Assembly: GCA_035264765.1 (NCBI GenBank)
Contig: DATFPQ010000239.1
Location: 1 to 8,332 of the forward strand
Source: DATFPQ01 sp035264765
GTDB taxonomy: Bacteria > Actinomycetota > Actinomycetes > Actinomycetales > Angustibacteraceae
Length of the DNA stretch: 8,332 nt
Reading direction: 5' to 3'
This document shows, piece after piece, positions 1-5,586 of the stretch. Position 1 is the first letter of the stretch. Every line of letters starts with the position of its first letter. Below the pieces are notes generated by a model that saw only the letters and a list, made by a program, of their open reading frames with translations, did not search any database and was not told where the DNA came from. Both the position numbers and the translations under genes were made by a program.

Positions 1-1
1 G

Positions 2-1723
2 CTTAGTGGTGGGTTCTTCGTGGTTCTGATGCTGGTCCTGGCCGCGACGACGCTGGGCGCCGGCCGCTCCCCGCACGTGGTGGTGCGGCCGGAGCAGATC
101 GACGTCGGGCTCGACGACGTGGTGGGCATCGACGTCGTGAAGGCCGAGGTCGTCCGGACGCTGAACCTGTTCCTGGCCCACCGCACCTTCGCCCGCGAGA
201 TGGGCGGGCGCCACCGGCGCGGGGTCCTGTTCGAGGGCGCTCCCGGCACCGGCAAGACGCACACCGCCAAGGCGCTGGCGAAGGAGGCCGGCGTCCCGTT
301 CCTGATGGCCACCGCCACCTCCTTCCAGTCCGGGCTGCAGGGGGCCTCGCAACGGAAGGTGCGCAGCTACTTCCGCGCGCTGCGCCGGGCCGCCCGGCAG
401 TACGGCGGCGCCATCGGGTTCATCGACGAGTTCGACGCGATCGCGCTCCGCCGGCCGGGCACGGCAATGACCGCCGTGCCCGCCGGGTCCGCGCTGCAGC
501 CCACGGCTTCGTCGTCCGTGCTCGGCTGCGGCGGCCTCACCGGGCTACCCGCCACACCCGCTTCGTCCGCGGGGCTGCTGCGGTCCGGGTACACCTCCGG
601 TGGCGACGCCCAGATGACGGTGAACGAGCTGCTCGTGCAGCTGCAGTCCTTCGAGCAGCCGACCGGCGGGCAGCGGCTGCTCGGCGCGCTGGTCGACGCC
701 GCCAACCTGCTGCTGCCCGCGCACCGCCGGCTGCGCGGCCCGGCCACCGTGCCCGCGAACGTGCTGCTGCTGGCCTCCACCAACACCGCCGAGCGGCTCG
801 ACCCCGCCCTGCTGCGGCCGGGCCGGTTCGACCAGCGGCTCTCGTTCGAGCTGCCTGGACGCAGCGGCCGGCGGCAGCTCGTCGACCACTTCCTGGGCCG
901 CAAGGCGCACGAGGCCCAGCTTGACGACCCGGAGCGCCGGGATGCCCTGGCCGCGATCACCCACGGCTACAGCCCGGCGGCGATCGAGGGGCTGCTCGAC
1001 GAGGCGCTGGTGCAGGCCGTGCAGGACGGGCGCACCGCGATGCGCTGGGTCGACGTCGAGCGGGCTCGGTTGGTGACCGAGGTCGGGCTCGGTCAGCCGG
1101 TCGAGTACACCGAGCACGAGGCCCGGCTGATCGCGACGCACGAGGCCGGACACGCGGTGACGGCGTGGCTCGTGGCGCCGACGCGCCGGCTGGAGGTGCT
1201 GACCATCGTCAAGCGGCGCCAGTCGCTCGGCCTGCTCGCGCACGGGGACGCCGAGGAGGTGCACACGCGCTCCCGGTCCGAGCTGAAGGGGCTGGTGCAG
1301 ATCGCGTTCGGCGGCCAGGTCGCCGAGGAGCTGTTCTTCGACGACGTCTCGACCGGCCCGAGCGGCGACCTCGTGTACGCGACCAACGTGGCGGCCCAGA
1401 TGGTCGGCCAGGCCGGCATGGTGGACACGCTGGTGTCGTACGCCGCGATCGAGGGCGGCGCCTTCTCGGACGCCGGGATCGTCGGGCGCGTGCTCGGGGA
1501 CCCGCAGGGCCGGGCGATGGTCGAGGACCTGCTGCAGCAGCAGCGGGCGGCGGTGCACGGGCTGCTGGGGACGCACCGTCACCTGGTGGCCGCGCTGCGC
1601 GACGCGCTGCTGGAGCGTCGCGAGCTGGTGGGTTCGCAGATCACCGACGTCCTGCAGGCGGCGGCGCTGGCCGGGCCGGACGCGGTGCTCGACCTGACCG
1701 GGCCCGAGCCCCGCGTACGCTGA
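2..1723 (+). CDS. FtsH-like membrane AAA+ ATPase / M41 zinc metalloprotease, 5' partial
   Basis: This is a membrane-anchored ATP-dependent protease that would unfold and degrade membrane or cytosolic proteins. The frame is open to the left edge. The first in-frame start is GTG at base 20, but residues just before and after it (GGFFVVLMLVLAATTLGAG) form one hydrophobic helix, so I think the true start, an earlier helix and any outer domain lie outside the window. Numbered from that GTG, Walker A is GAPGTGKT (73-80), Walker B is GFIDEFD (133-139), and the second region of homology holds arginine fingers R266 and R269 in RPGRFD. The M41 zinc site is HEAGH (374-378), with D450 in GPSGDLVYAT as the expected third ligand. 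All catalytic residues are present. Two things are odd: about 70 extra residues between Walker B and the arginine fingers, and no aromatic residue at the usual pore-loop position. It is probably a divergent actinobacterial FtsH paralogue rather than the housekeeping FtsH. It heads an apparent three-gene operon. Confidence 0.9.
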   Translation, partial: LSGGFFVVLMLVLAATTLGAGRSPHVVVRPEQIDVGLDDVVGIDVVKAEVVRTLNLFLAHRTFAREMGGRHRRGVLFEGAPGTGKTHTAKALAKEAGVPFLMATATSFQSGLQGASQRKVRSYFRALRRAARQYGGAIGFIDEFDAIALRRPGTAMTAVPAGSALQPTASSSVLGCGGLTGLPATPASSAGLLRSGYTSGGDAQMTVNELLVQLQSFEQPTGGQRLLGALVDAANLLLPAHRRLRGPATVPANVLLLASTNTAERLDPALLRPGRFDQRLSFELPGRSGRRQLVDHFLGRKAHEAQLDDPERRDALAAITHGYSPAAIEGLLDEALVQAVQDGRTAMRWVDVERARLVTEVGLGQPVEYTEHEARLIATHEAGHAVTAWLVAPTRRLEVLTIVKRRQSLGLLAHGDAEEVHTRSRSELKGLVQIAFGGQVAEELFFDDVSTGPSGDLVYATNVAAQMVGQAGMVDTLVSYAAIEGGAFSDAGIVGRVLGDPQGRAMVEDLLQQQRAAVHGLLGTHRHLVAALRDALLERRELVGSQITDVLQAAALAGPDAVLDLTGPEPRVR

Positions 1724-1728
1724 CCGGC

Positions 1729-2109
1729 GTGAGCGTCGCCCGCTTCGCCGCGGTGCTGGGGACCGCGGCCGCGGGAGCGGCGACCGCGCTGCTCGGGACC
1801 TACGCGCACCTGGTGGTGGTGGGCTCCGGGCGCTGGCCGGCCGGCGTCCTGCTCGCACTGCTGCTGACCGCGTCGGTGGCCCTCACTGTGCGGGCGCTGC
1901 CGCTGCCCCCGGGCGCCGCGGGCGGCCTGGTGATCGGCTGGCTGGTGGTCGTGTTCTTCGCCATGTCGCGTCGCCCGGAGGGTGACCTGCTCCTGGTGCA
2001 GAACGGCCGGGGGCTGGCCTGGCTGGGGCTCGGCCTCGTGGTCCTCGTCGGTGCCCTGGTGCTCCCCGCGGGCCGGCGTCCGGAAGGCGAGGTTAGGGTC
2101 ACCTCGTGA
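1729..2109 (+). CDS. Small four-helix integral membrane protein (possibly DUF6113-like)
   Basis: A 126-residue hydrophobic protein of unknown function. Likely membrane helices lie near residues 6-31, 36-58, 64-79 and 95-114. Short loops contain the polar stretches SRRPEGD (80-86) and QNGRG (91-95), and the C-terminal tail (115-126) is charged. I chose GTG 1729 because it is 5 nt after the protease stop and the protein then begins VSVARFAAVL, entering the first helix directly. The same frame is open further upstream inside the protease gene, but that part is Arg/Gly-rich shadow sequence. No clear Shine-Dalgarno precedes the GTG, so it is probably translated by coupling to the protease gene. 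Its stop overlaps the next start in GTGA. The size and pattern recall actinobacterial DUF6113 membrane proteins, but that family name is a guess from memory. Its position suggests a partner or substrate of the protease, which is inference. Confidence 0.75.
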   Translation: MSVARFAAVLGTAAAGAATALLGTYAHLVVVGSGRWPAGVLLALLLTASVALTVRALPLPPGAAGGLVIGWLVVVFFAMSRRPEGDLLLVQNGRGLAWLGLGLVVLVGALVLPAGRRPEGEVRVTS

Positions 2110-2645
2110 GCGTGGACCCCGTGCCGAGCGGACCCGACCTGGGCACCGTGGCCAGTCCAGACCTGCAGGTCGCACGCTTCCGGCGGGCGGCGGCGCGCTT
2201 CGTCACCGGGGTGACCGTGGTCAGCACCCGGGTCGGCAGCACCGACCACGCGATGACCGCCAACGCCTTCACCTCGGTCTCGCTGGAGCCGTTGCTCGTG
2301 CTCATCTGCGTCGAGCAGGACGCCCGGTTCCACGATGCGGTGGAGGCGGCCGGCGTCTGGGGCGTGAGCGTCCTGGACGAGTCGGCCCGGGCGGTGTCGC
2401 AGTGGCTCGCGACCCGCGGCCGGCCCCTGCACGGCCAGCTGGACCGGGTGCCGCACCACCGCGGCGAGGTCACCGGCGTCCCGCTGCTGGAGCAGTCGCT
2501 TGCCGCGTTCGAGTGTCGCACGACCGCGCTGCATCCCGGCGGCGACCACTCGATCGTCGTGGGCGAGGTCATAGGAGTCGAGCTGCCGGACTCCCCGGCC
2601 CGGCCGCTCGTCTACCACCGCGGCAGCTACACCCACCTCGTGTGA
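2106..2645 (+). CDS. Flavin reductase-like FMN-binding protein
   Basis: A 179-residue soluble protein of the flavin reductase-like (HpaC/DIM6-NTAB) split-barrel family. Members bind FMN or FAD and often pass reduced flavin to a partner monooxygenase. Diagnostic features are RFVTGVTVVST (31-41), the flavin-phosphate loop MTANAFTSVSLEP (50-62) followed by the strand LLVLICV (63-69), the conserved HPGGDHSIVVGEV (143-155), and a terminal YHRGSY (170-175). Length is normal. The first 22 residues are a loose Pro/Gly/Asp tail. GTG 2106 is chosen because it overlaps the previous stop by 4 nt (GTGA), which implies coupling. A second GTG two codons later would change little. No monooxygenase lies nearby in this window, so the electron acceptor is unknown. 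It could instead be an FMN-binding protein of another role, but the family assignment is firm. Confidence 0.88.
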   Translation: MSVDPVPSGPDLGTVASPDLQVARFRRAAARFVTGVTVVSTRVGSTDHAMTANAFTSVSLEPLLVLICVEQDARFHDAVEAAGVWGVSVLDESARAVSQWLATRGRPLHGQLDRVPHHRGEVTGVPLLEQSLAAFECRTTALHPGGDHSIVVGEVIGVELPDSPARPLVYHRGSYTHLV

Positions 2646-2786
2646 GGACCGCTGCCTCCTCTGCGCCGCTGCGTTGCTGCCCGGCCGCTTTGCGTCCCGT
2701 GTGCCGGTGAATCCGGAGGCCGGTGGGGCATTTCACCGGCATTGCGCGCGTAAAGCGGGTCGCGGCGGCCTCGCAGACGGAATGCC
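2646..2786. other. Convergent intergenic spacer, 141 bp
   Basis: This spacer separates the ends of the flavin reductase and GNAT genes, which face each other. I see no coding sequence here. Its main feature is the inverted repeat at 2702-2741, placed where a terminator shared by both converging transcripts would be expected. The rest (2646-2701 and 2742-2786) has no structure I can support. Confidence 0.6.
2702..2741. terminator. Inverted repeat, probable bidirectional terminator
   Basis: Arms TGCCGGTGAA (2702-2711) and TTCACCGGCA (2732-2741) are perfectly complementary over 10 bp around a 20-nt loop. The loop contains a second copy of GCCGGTG (2719-2725), which can pair instead with CACCGGC (2734-2740) around an 8-nt loop. 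No T-run follows on either strand, as is common for actinobacterial terminators. The location between convergent genes supports termination in both directions. Termination itself is inferred. Confidence 0.55.
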
Positions 2787-3824
2787 TCAGGGGCGCACGC
2801 GGTAGTGGTAGCCGTGGTGCGGCGCCCAGCCGATCGACTCGTACAGCGCGCGGCCGGCCGCGTTCGCCTCCGCCACCTGCAGGTAGCCGCTGCGGTCGCC
2901 ACGCTGCAGGCCCCACTCGACCGCCGCGGCGACGACTCGACGGGCCAGCCCGCGACGCCGGTACTCGGGCAGGACGTCGACGGCGCTCAGCCCGGTCCAG
3001 CCGCGCGCGGACGCCGCCCGGCCCACCGCGACGGTCCGCCCGCCGTCCCGGAGCTGCACGAACGCCTGGGCCGGAGCCGACACCAGCACGCGCGGCGCGA
3101 CGGCGGGCAGCTCCTGACCCCGGTACCGGTAGACACCCAGCCAGCCGTCGTCGGGGGAGTCCGACAGGCTCAAGGCCAGCTGGTCCGCCGCCACATCCCG
3201 TGCGAGGGCGGCCGCGACCTCACGCAGGGACGCCGTGAGGAACAGCGTCGGGGTGTCCAGCAGGTACCCGCGGGCGCGCAGCTCGGGATCCGGCGCGACG
3301 TCGCGCGCGCCGTCGTCCAGCCGTGGCGCGTCCAGCGGCCACGGCACGGCGAACCGCGCGGGCAGCCCGCGCTCGCCGTACCACCGCTCGACCGCGTCGA
3401 CCGCGACGGCCACCGGGGTGCCGACGTCATCGGGTTCCCCGACCGCGAGCACCGAGTTGGCCCGGCCGGTGAAGCCCTCGGCCGCCCGCAGCCGCCAGGA
3501 CCGGCCGGGCGTACCGAGCCAGGCGGTCTCCAGCGGGCGCCAGCCGTCGGCCGCCACGTCCTCCAGGGCGGCCCAGCCGAGAACGCGGTGGGGCGCGCCG
3601 CGTCGGGGCGGCGGGGGAGGGACCACCTTGCCGGCCACGACGTCCGCGAGGGGCACCGCCACCTCGCCGGCGCGCGTGCGCACTCGGGCGGTGGCCGCCT
3701 CCACGTCCCACGCCAGCAGGTCGCCCAGGACGTCCGCGAACCTGCCGCCGGCGGCGCGCCGGCGGAGCACGACCCGCTGCCCGACGTCGGAGGGTCCTAC
3801 CCGCGGGCCGATGCGTCCCGACAT
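2787..3824 (-). CDS. GNAT acetyltransferase with N-terminal SH3-like domain (Rv0428c-type)
   Basis: A 345-residue protein with two parts. Residues 1-68 are a beta-rich, SH3-like segment beginning GPRVGPSDVGQRVVLRR. A proline-rich hinge (PPPPPRR, 69-75) links it to a C-terminal region ending in a GNAT fold. Acetyl-CoA motif A is VDVLPEYRRRGLA (282-294), and NAAGRALYESIGW (321-333) is the usual closing helix and strand. The arrangement matches the mycobacterial Rv0428c-like family, described in domain databases as histone acetyltransferase-like. The real substrate here is unknown. I chose ATG at 3824 because GGGGAGGG precedes it on the minus strand and the protein then opens with the family-like N terminus. 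The frame stays open to 3998, but that extension would overlap the ferredoxin gene. It is transcribed divergently from fdxA and convergently with the flavin reductase. Confidence 0.87.
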   Translation of the reverse strand: MSGRIGPRVGPSDVGQRVVLRRRAAGGRFADVLGDLLAWDVEAATARVRTRAGEVAVPLADVVAGKVVPPPPPRRGAPHRVLGWAALEDVAADGWRPLETAWLGTPGRSWRLRAAEGFTGRANSVLAVGEPDDVGTPVAVAVDAVERWYGERGLPARFAVPWPLDAPRLDDGARDVAPDPELRARGYLLDTPTLFLTASLREVAAALARDVAADQLALSLSDSPDDGWLGVYRYRGQELPAVAPRVLVSAPAQAFVQLRDGGRTVAVGRAASARGWTGLSAVDVLPEYRRRGLARRVVAAAVEWGLQRGDRSGYLQVAEANAAGRALYESIGWAPHHGYHYRVRP

Positions 3825-3921
3825 CCGACCCTCCCCGCGCCCGTAGCACCAAGCGTCCGCGATACTAGGCGGAGACCACCGGGTGCCGTCGGGTGCCCGC
3901 CGCACGAGGAGGACCGCACCA
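3825..3921. promoter_or_regulatory. Divergent promoter region between GNAT gene and fdxA-dapC
   Basis: This 97-bp spacer must hold promoters for both directions. Its only A/T-rich patch is GATACTAG at 3861-3868. Read on the minus strand it contains TAGTAT (3867-3862), a fair -10 box about 38 nt before the GNAT ATG. Read on the plus strand, GATACT is a weaker -10 match about 55 nt before fdxA. I see no good -35 box for either. Just downstream, CGGGTGCC occurs at 3880-3887 and again at 3890-3897, spaced one helical turn. The exact boxes are tentative. Confidence 0.4.
3907..3912 (+). promoter_or_regulatory. Strong ribosome binding site for fdxA
   Basis: GGAGG lies inside GAGGAGGA, about 9 nt before GTG 3922. 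It fixes the ferredoxin start at this GTG rather than at the in-frame ATG at 3883, which has no such site and would add residues foreign to the family. Confidence 0.75.
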
Positions 3922-4248
3922 GTGACGTACGTCATCGCACAGCCCTGCGTCGACCTCAAGGACAAGGCGTGCATCGAGGAGTGCCCCGTCGACTGCATCT
4001 ACGAGGGTGAGCGGTCGCTGTACATCCACCCTGACGAGTGCGTCGACTGCGGGGCCTGCGAGCCGGTCTGCCCGGTCGAGGCCATCTACTACGAGGACGA
4101 CGTCCCCGACCAGTGGAAGGACTACTACACCGCGAACGTGGAGTTCTTCGACGACCTGGGCTCGCCCGGTGGCGCCGCCAAGATGGGCCTGATCAACAAG
4201 GACCACCCGCTCATCGCGGCCCTGCCGCCGCAGGAGCACGACGAGTAA
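3922..4248 (+). CDS. fdxA: Seven-iron ferredoxin [3Fe-4S][4Fe-4S]
   Basis: A 108-residue low-potential electron carrier of the 7Fe (FdxA/FdxC) type. Cysteines fall at 9, 17, 21, 25, 40, 43, 46 and 50. By comparison with Azotobacter FdI and the mycobacterial proteins, C9, C17 and C50 would hold the 3Fe-4S cluster and C21, C40, C43 and C46 the 4Fe-4S cluster. C25 corresponds to the free cysteine of FdI. Key stretches are CIEECPVDC (17-25) and CVDCGACEPVCP (40-51). The acidic C-terminal half (YYEDDVPDQW, NVEFFDDLG, GLINKDHP) is typical of the longer actinobacterial form and argues against a short 8Fe clostridial type. The GTG start has a strong Shine-Dalgarno. The stop is 2 nt before dapC, so the two genes are surely co-transcribed. 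The redox partner is not visible here. In mycobacteria and corynebacteria the equivalent gene is named fdxC. Confidence 0.95.
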   Translation: MTYVIAQPCVDLKDKACIEECPVDCIYEGERSLYIHPDECVDCGACEPVCPVEAIYYEDDVPDQWKDYYTANVEFFDDLGSPGGAAKMGLINKDHPLIAALPPQEHDE

Positions 4249-4250
4249 GG

Positions 4251-5351
4251 GTGCAGCTTCCAGACTTCCCCTGGGACACCCTCGCGCCCGCGGCCGCTCG
4301 CGCCCGGTCGCACCCCGGCGGCATCGTCGACCTGTCGGTCGGCACGCCGGTCGACCCGACCCCGCAGGTGGTCCAGGAGGCGCTGCGCGCCGCTGCCGAC
4401 GCGCCCGGCTACCCGCAGACCTGGGGCACTCCGGCGCTGCGGGACGCGGTCGTCCGGTGGTTCACGCGGCGGCGCGGCGTCCCTGACGTCGACCCGGACG
4501 CGGTGCTCCCGACCGTGGGGTCCAAGGAGCTCGTGGCCTGGCTGCCCACACTGCTCGAGCTCGGCGCCGGGGACGTCGTGGTGCACCCGGAGGTCGCCTA
4601 CCCGACGTACGACGTCGGTGCCCGGATCGCCGGCGCGACCCCGGTCGCGGCTGACGGCACGGCCCAGCTCGGGCCGGCGACGACGGGTGGGCGGGTGAGG
4701 CTGCTGTGGGTCAACTCGCCGTCCAACCCCACCGGCCGCGTCCTCGGCGTCGGTCACCTCGCGAAGGTGGTGGCCTGGGCTCGCTCGCGCGGCGTCGTGG
4801 TCGCGAGCGACGAGTGCTACGCCGAGTTCGGCTGGGACGGGCAGGAGGTGCCCAGCATCCTCGACCCGCGGGTCTGCGGCGGCTCGCACGAGGGCCTGCT
4901 GGCGGTGTACTCGCTGTCCAAGCAGTCCAACCTGGCCGGGTACCGGGCCGCCTTCGTGGCCGGGGACCCGGCGCTGGTGCAGCGGCTGCTGGCCATCCGC
5001 AAGCACGCCGGGATGATCGTCCCCTGGCCGGTGCAGCAGGCGATGATCGCCGCTCTGGACGACGACGCGCACGTGGCCGAGCAGAAGCAGCGCTACGCCG
5101 ACCGGCGCACACCGCTGCTGGAGGCCCTGACTGCCGCGGGGTTCCGGGTCGATCACTCCGGCGCGGGGCTGTACCTGTGGGCGACCCGTGACGAGCCCGC
5201 CAGCGTCACCGTGGACGCCCTGGCCGAGCTCGGGATCCTGGTGGCGCCCGGCTCGTTCTACGGCGTGGCCGGGGCCCGGCACGTCCGGGTGGCCCTGACC
5301 GCGACCGACGATCGCGTGGCCGCTGCGGCGAAGCGGCTGTCCGGACTCTGA
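4251..5351 (+). CDS. dapC: N-succinyldiaminopimelate aminotransferase
   Basis: A 366-residue class I/II pyridoxal-phosphate aminotransferase of the actinobacterial DapC type. It moves an amino group from glutamate to N-succinyl-2-amino-6-ketopimelate in the succinylase route to meso-diaminopimelate and lysine, and acts in the cytosol. The schiff-base lysine is K224 in SLSKQSNLAGYR (221-232). Other cofactor residues are N159 in SPSNPTGR (156-163), D187 and Y190 in ASDECY (185-190). R346 in HVRVAL should bind the substrate carboxylate. The opening LPDFPWDTLAP and the segment YPQTWGTPALRDA (54-66) are characteristic of this subfamily. GTG 4251 starts 2 nt after the ferredoxin stop and gives the expected length. 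Its ribosome site is weak, so it probably relies on coupling. The frame is open upstream within fdxA, but that part is shadow. A related aminotransferase activity cannot be excluded from sequence alone. Confidence 0.92.
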   Translation: MQLPDFPWDTLAPAAARARSHPGGIVDLSVGTPVDPTPQVVQEALRAAADAPGYPQTWGTPALRDAVVRWFTRRRGVPDVDPDAVLPTVGSKELVAWLPTLLELGAGDVVVHPEVAYPTYDVGARIAGATPVAADGTAQLGPATTGGRVRLLWVNSPSNPTGRVLGVGHLAKVVAWARSRGVVVASDECYAEFGWDGQEVPSILDPRVCGGSHEGLLAVYSLSKQSNLAGYRAAFVAGDPALVQRLLAIRKHAGMIVPWPVQQAMIAALDDDAHVAEQKQRYADRRTPLLEALTAAGFRVDHSGAGLYLWATRDEPASVTVDALAELGILVAPGSFYGVAGARHVRVALTATDDRVAAAAKRLSGL

Positions 5352-5363
5352 CCCGGCTGCCGA

Positions 5364-5378
5364 CCTGGCGGAGCCAGG
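5364..5378 (+). terminator. Short hairpin after dapC, possible terminator
   Basis: CCTGGC-GGA-GCCAGG is a perfect 6-bp stem with a 3-nt loop, 12 nt past the dapC stop. It has no T-run and is short, so it may only partly terminate or protect the 3' end of the fdxA-dapC transcript. Confidence 0.4.
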
Positions 5379-5381
5379 CCC

Positions 5382-5395
5382 GTGACAGTTGTCAC
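5382..5395. promoter_or_regulatory. GTGACA-GT-TGTCAC palindrome, candidate CRP/GlxR-like operator
   Basis: The 6-bp arms are perfectly inverted around 2 nt. The sequence also reads GTGA-N6-TCAC, the core of the CRP/GlxR consensus TGTGA-N6-TCACA, missing only the outermost T and A. Its centre is 198 nt before the gltA ATG. GlxR is known to bind in front of gltA in Corynebacterium glutamicum. Binding here is inferred from the match and position, and another dimeric regulator could equally use the site. Confidence 0.45.
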
Positions 5396-5422
5396 CGCTG
5401 GCGTCCGCAGCGTGATCCCCGG

Positions 5423-5453
5423 TTGGTCACGACGGCCTACGGGCGGGTAGCGT
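5423..5453 (+). promoter_or_regulatory. Weak candidate promoter for gltA
   Basis: TTGGTC (5423-5428) and TAGCGT (5448-5453) resemble -35 and -10 boxes, but the 19-nt spacing is long. If used, transcription would begin near 5460, which would place the upstream palindrome near -71, a normal CRP activator position. The match is weak and could be chance. Confidence 0.2.
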
Positions 5454-5572
5454 CGGCCTGCACGGGGCTGCCGGGCTGCACCCGACCGATCGCGGCGGAA
5501 CTCCCGCCGAACGGTCGACGCGACAGCGGCGGGGCGCTGCTTGCGAGACCCGCCTGCAGCGGGAACGAGGAC

Positions 5573-5579
5573 GAAGGAG
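5573..5579 (+). promoter_or_regulatory. Ribosome binding site for gltA
   Basis: GAAGGAG lies 7 nt before ATG 5587, a near-ideal Shine-Dalgarno that fixes the citrate synthase start. Confidence 0.8.
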
Positions 5580-5586
5580 CACGCAC

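Larger units (their letters stand above)
5352..5586. other. Intergenic region dapC-gltA, 235 bp
   Basis: No gene is seen here. From left to right it holds a short hairpin (5364-5378), a 14-bp palindrome (5382-5395), a weak promoter-like pair (5423-5453), a G/C hairpin CGGCGG-AACTC-CCGCCG (5493-5509) that would fall in the gltA leader, and the gltA ribosome site. The length and content suit an independently regulated gltA promoter with a leader of roughly 125 nt, which is inferred. Confidence 0.6.

Noticed and set aside
545..1858. Minus-strand open frame of about 437 codons opposite the FtsH-like gene
   Set aside because: It has low-complexity Arg/Gly/Pro-rich composition and lies opposite a gene with intact catalytic motifs.
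3883..3921. ATG 3883 as the ferredoxin start
   Set aside because: It would add 13 Arg/Thr-rich residues not seen in 7Fe ferredoxins. GTG 3922 has a strong Shine-Dalgarno and gives the normal N terminus.
3825..3998. N-terminal extension of the GNAT gene to an ATG at 3998
   Set aside because: It would overlap the ferredoxin coding region and its promoter, and the added residues are unlike the family N terminus. ATG 3824 has a good ribosome site.
2805..4010. Plus-strand open frame of about 400 codons opposite the GNAT gene
   Set aside because: It has no recognisable domains and biased composition, and it is opposite a protein with a clear GNAT motif.
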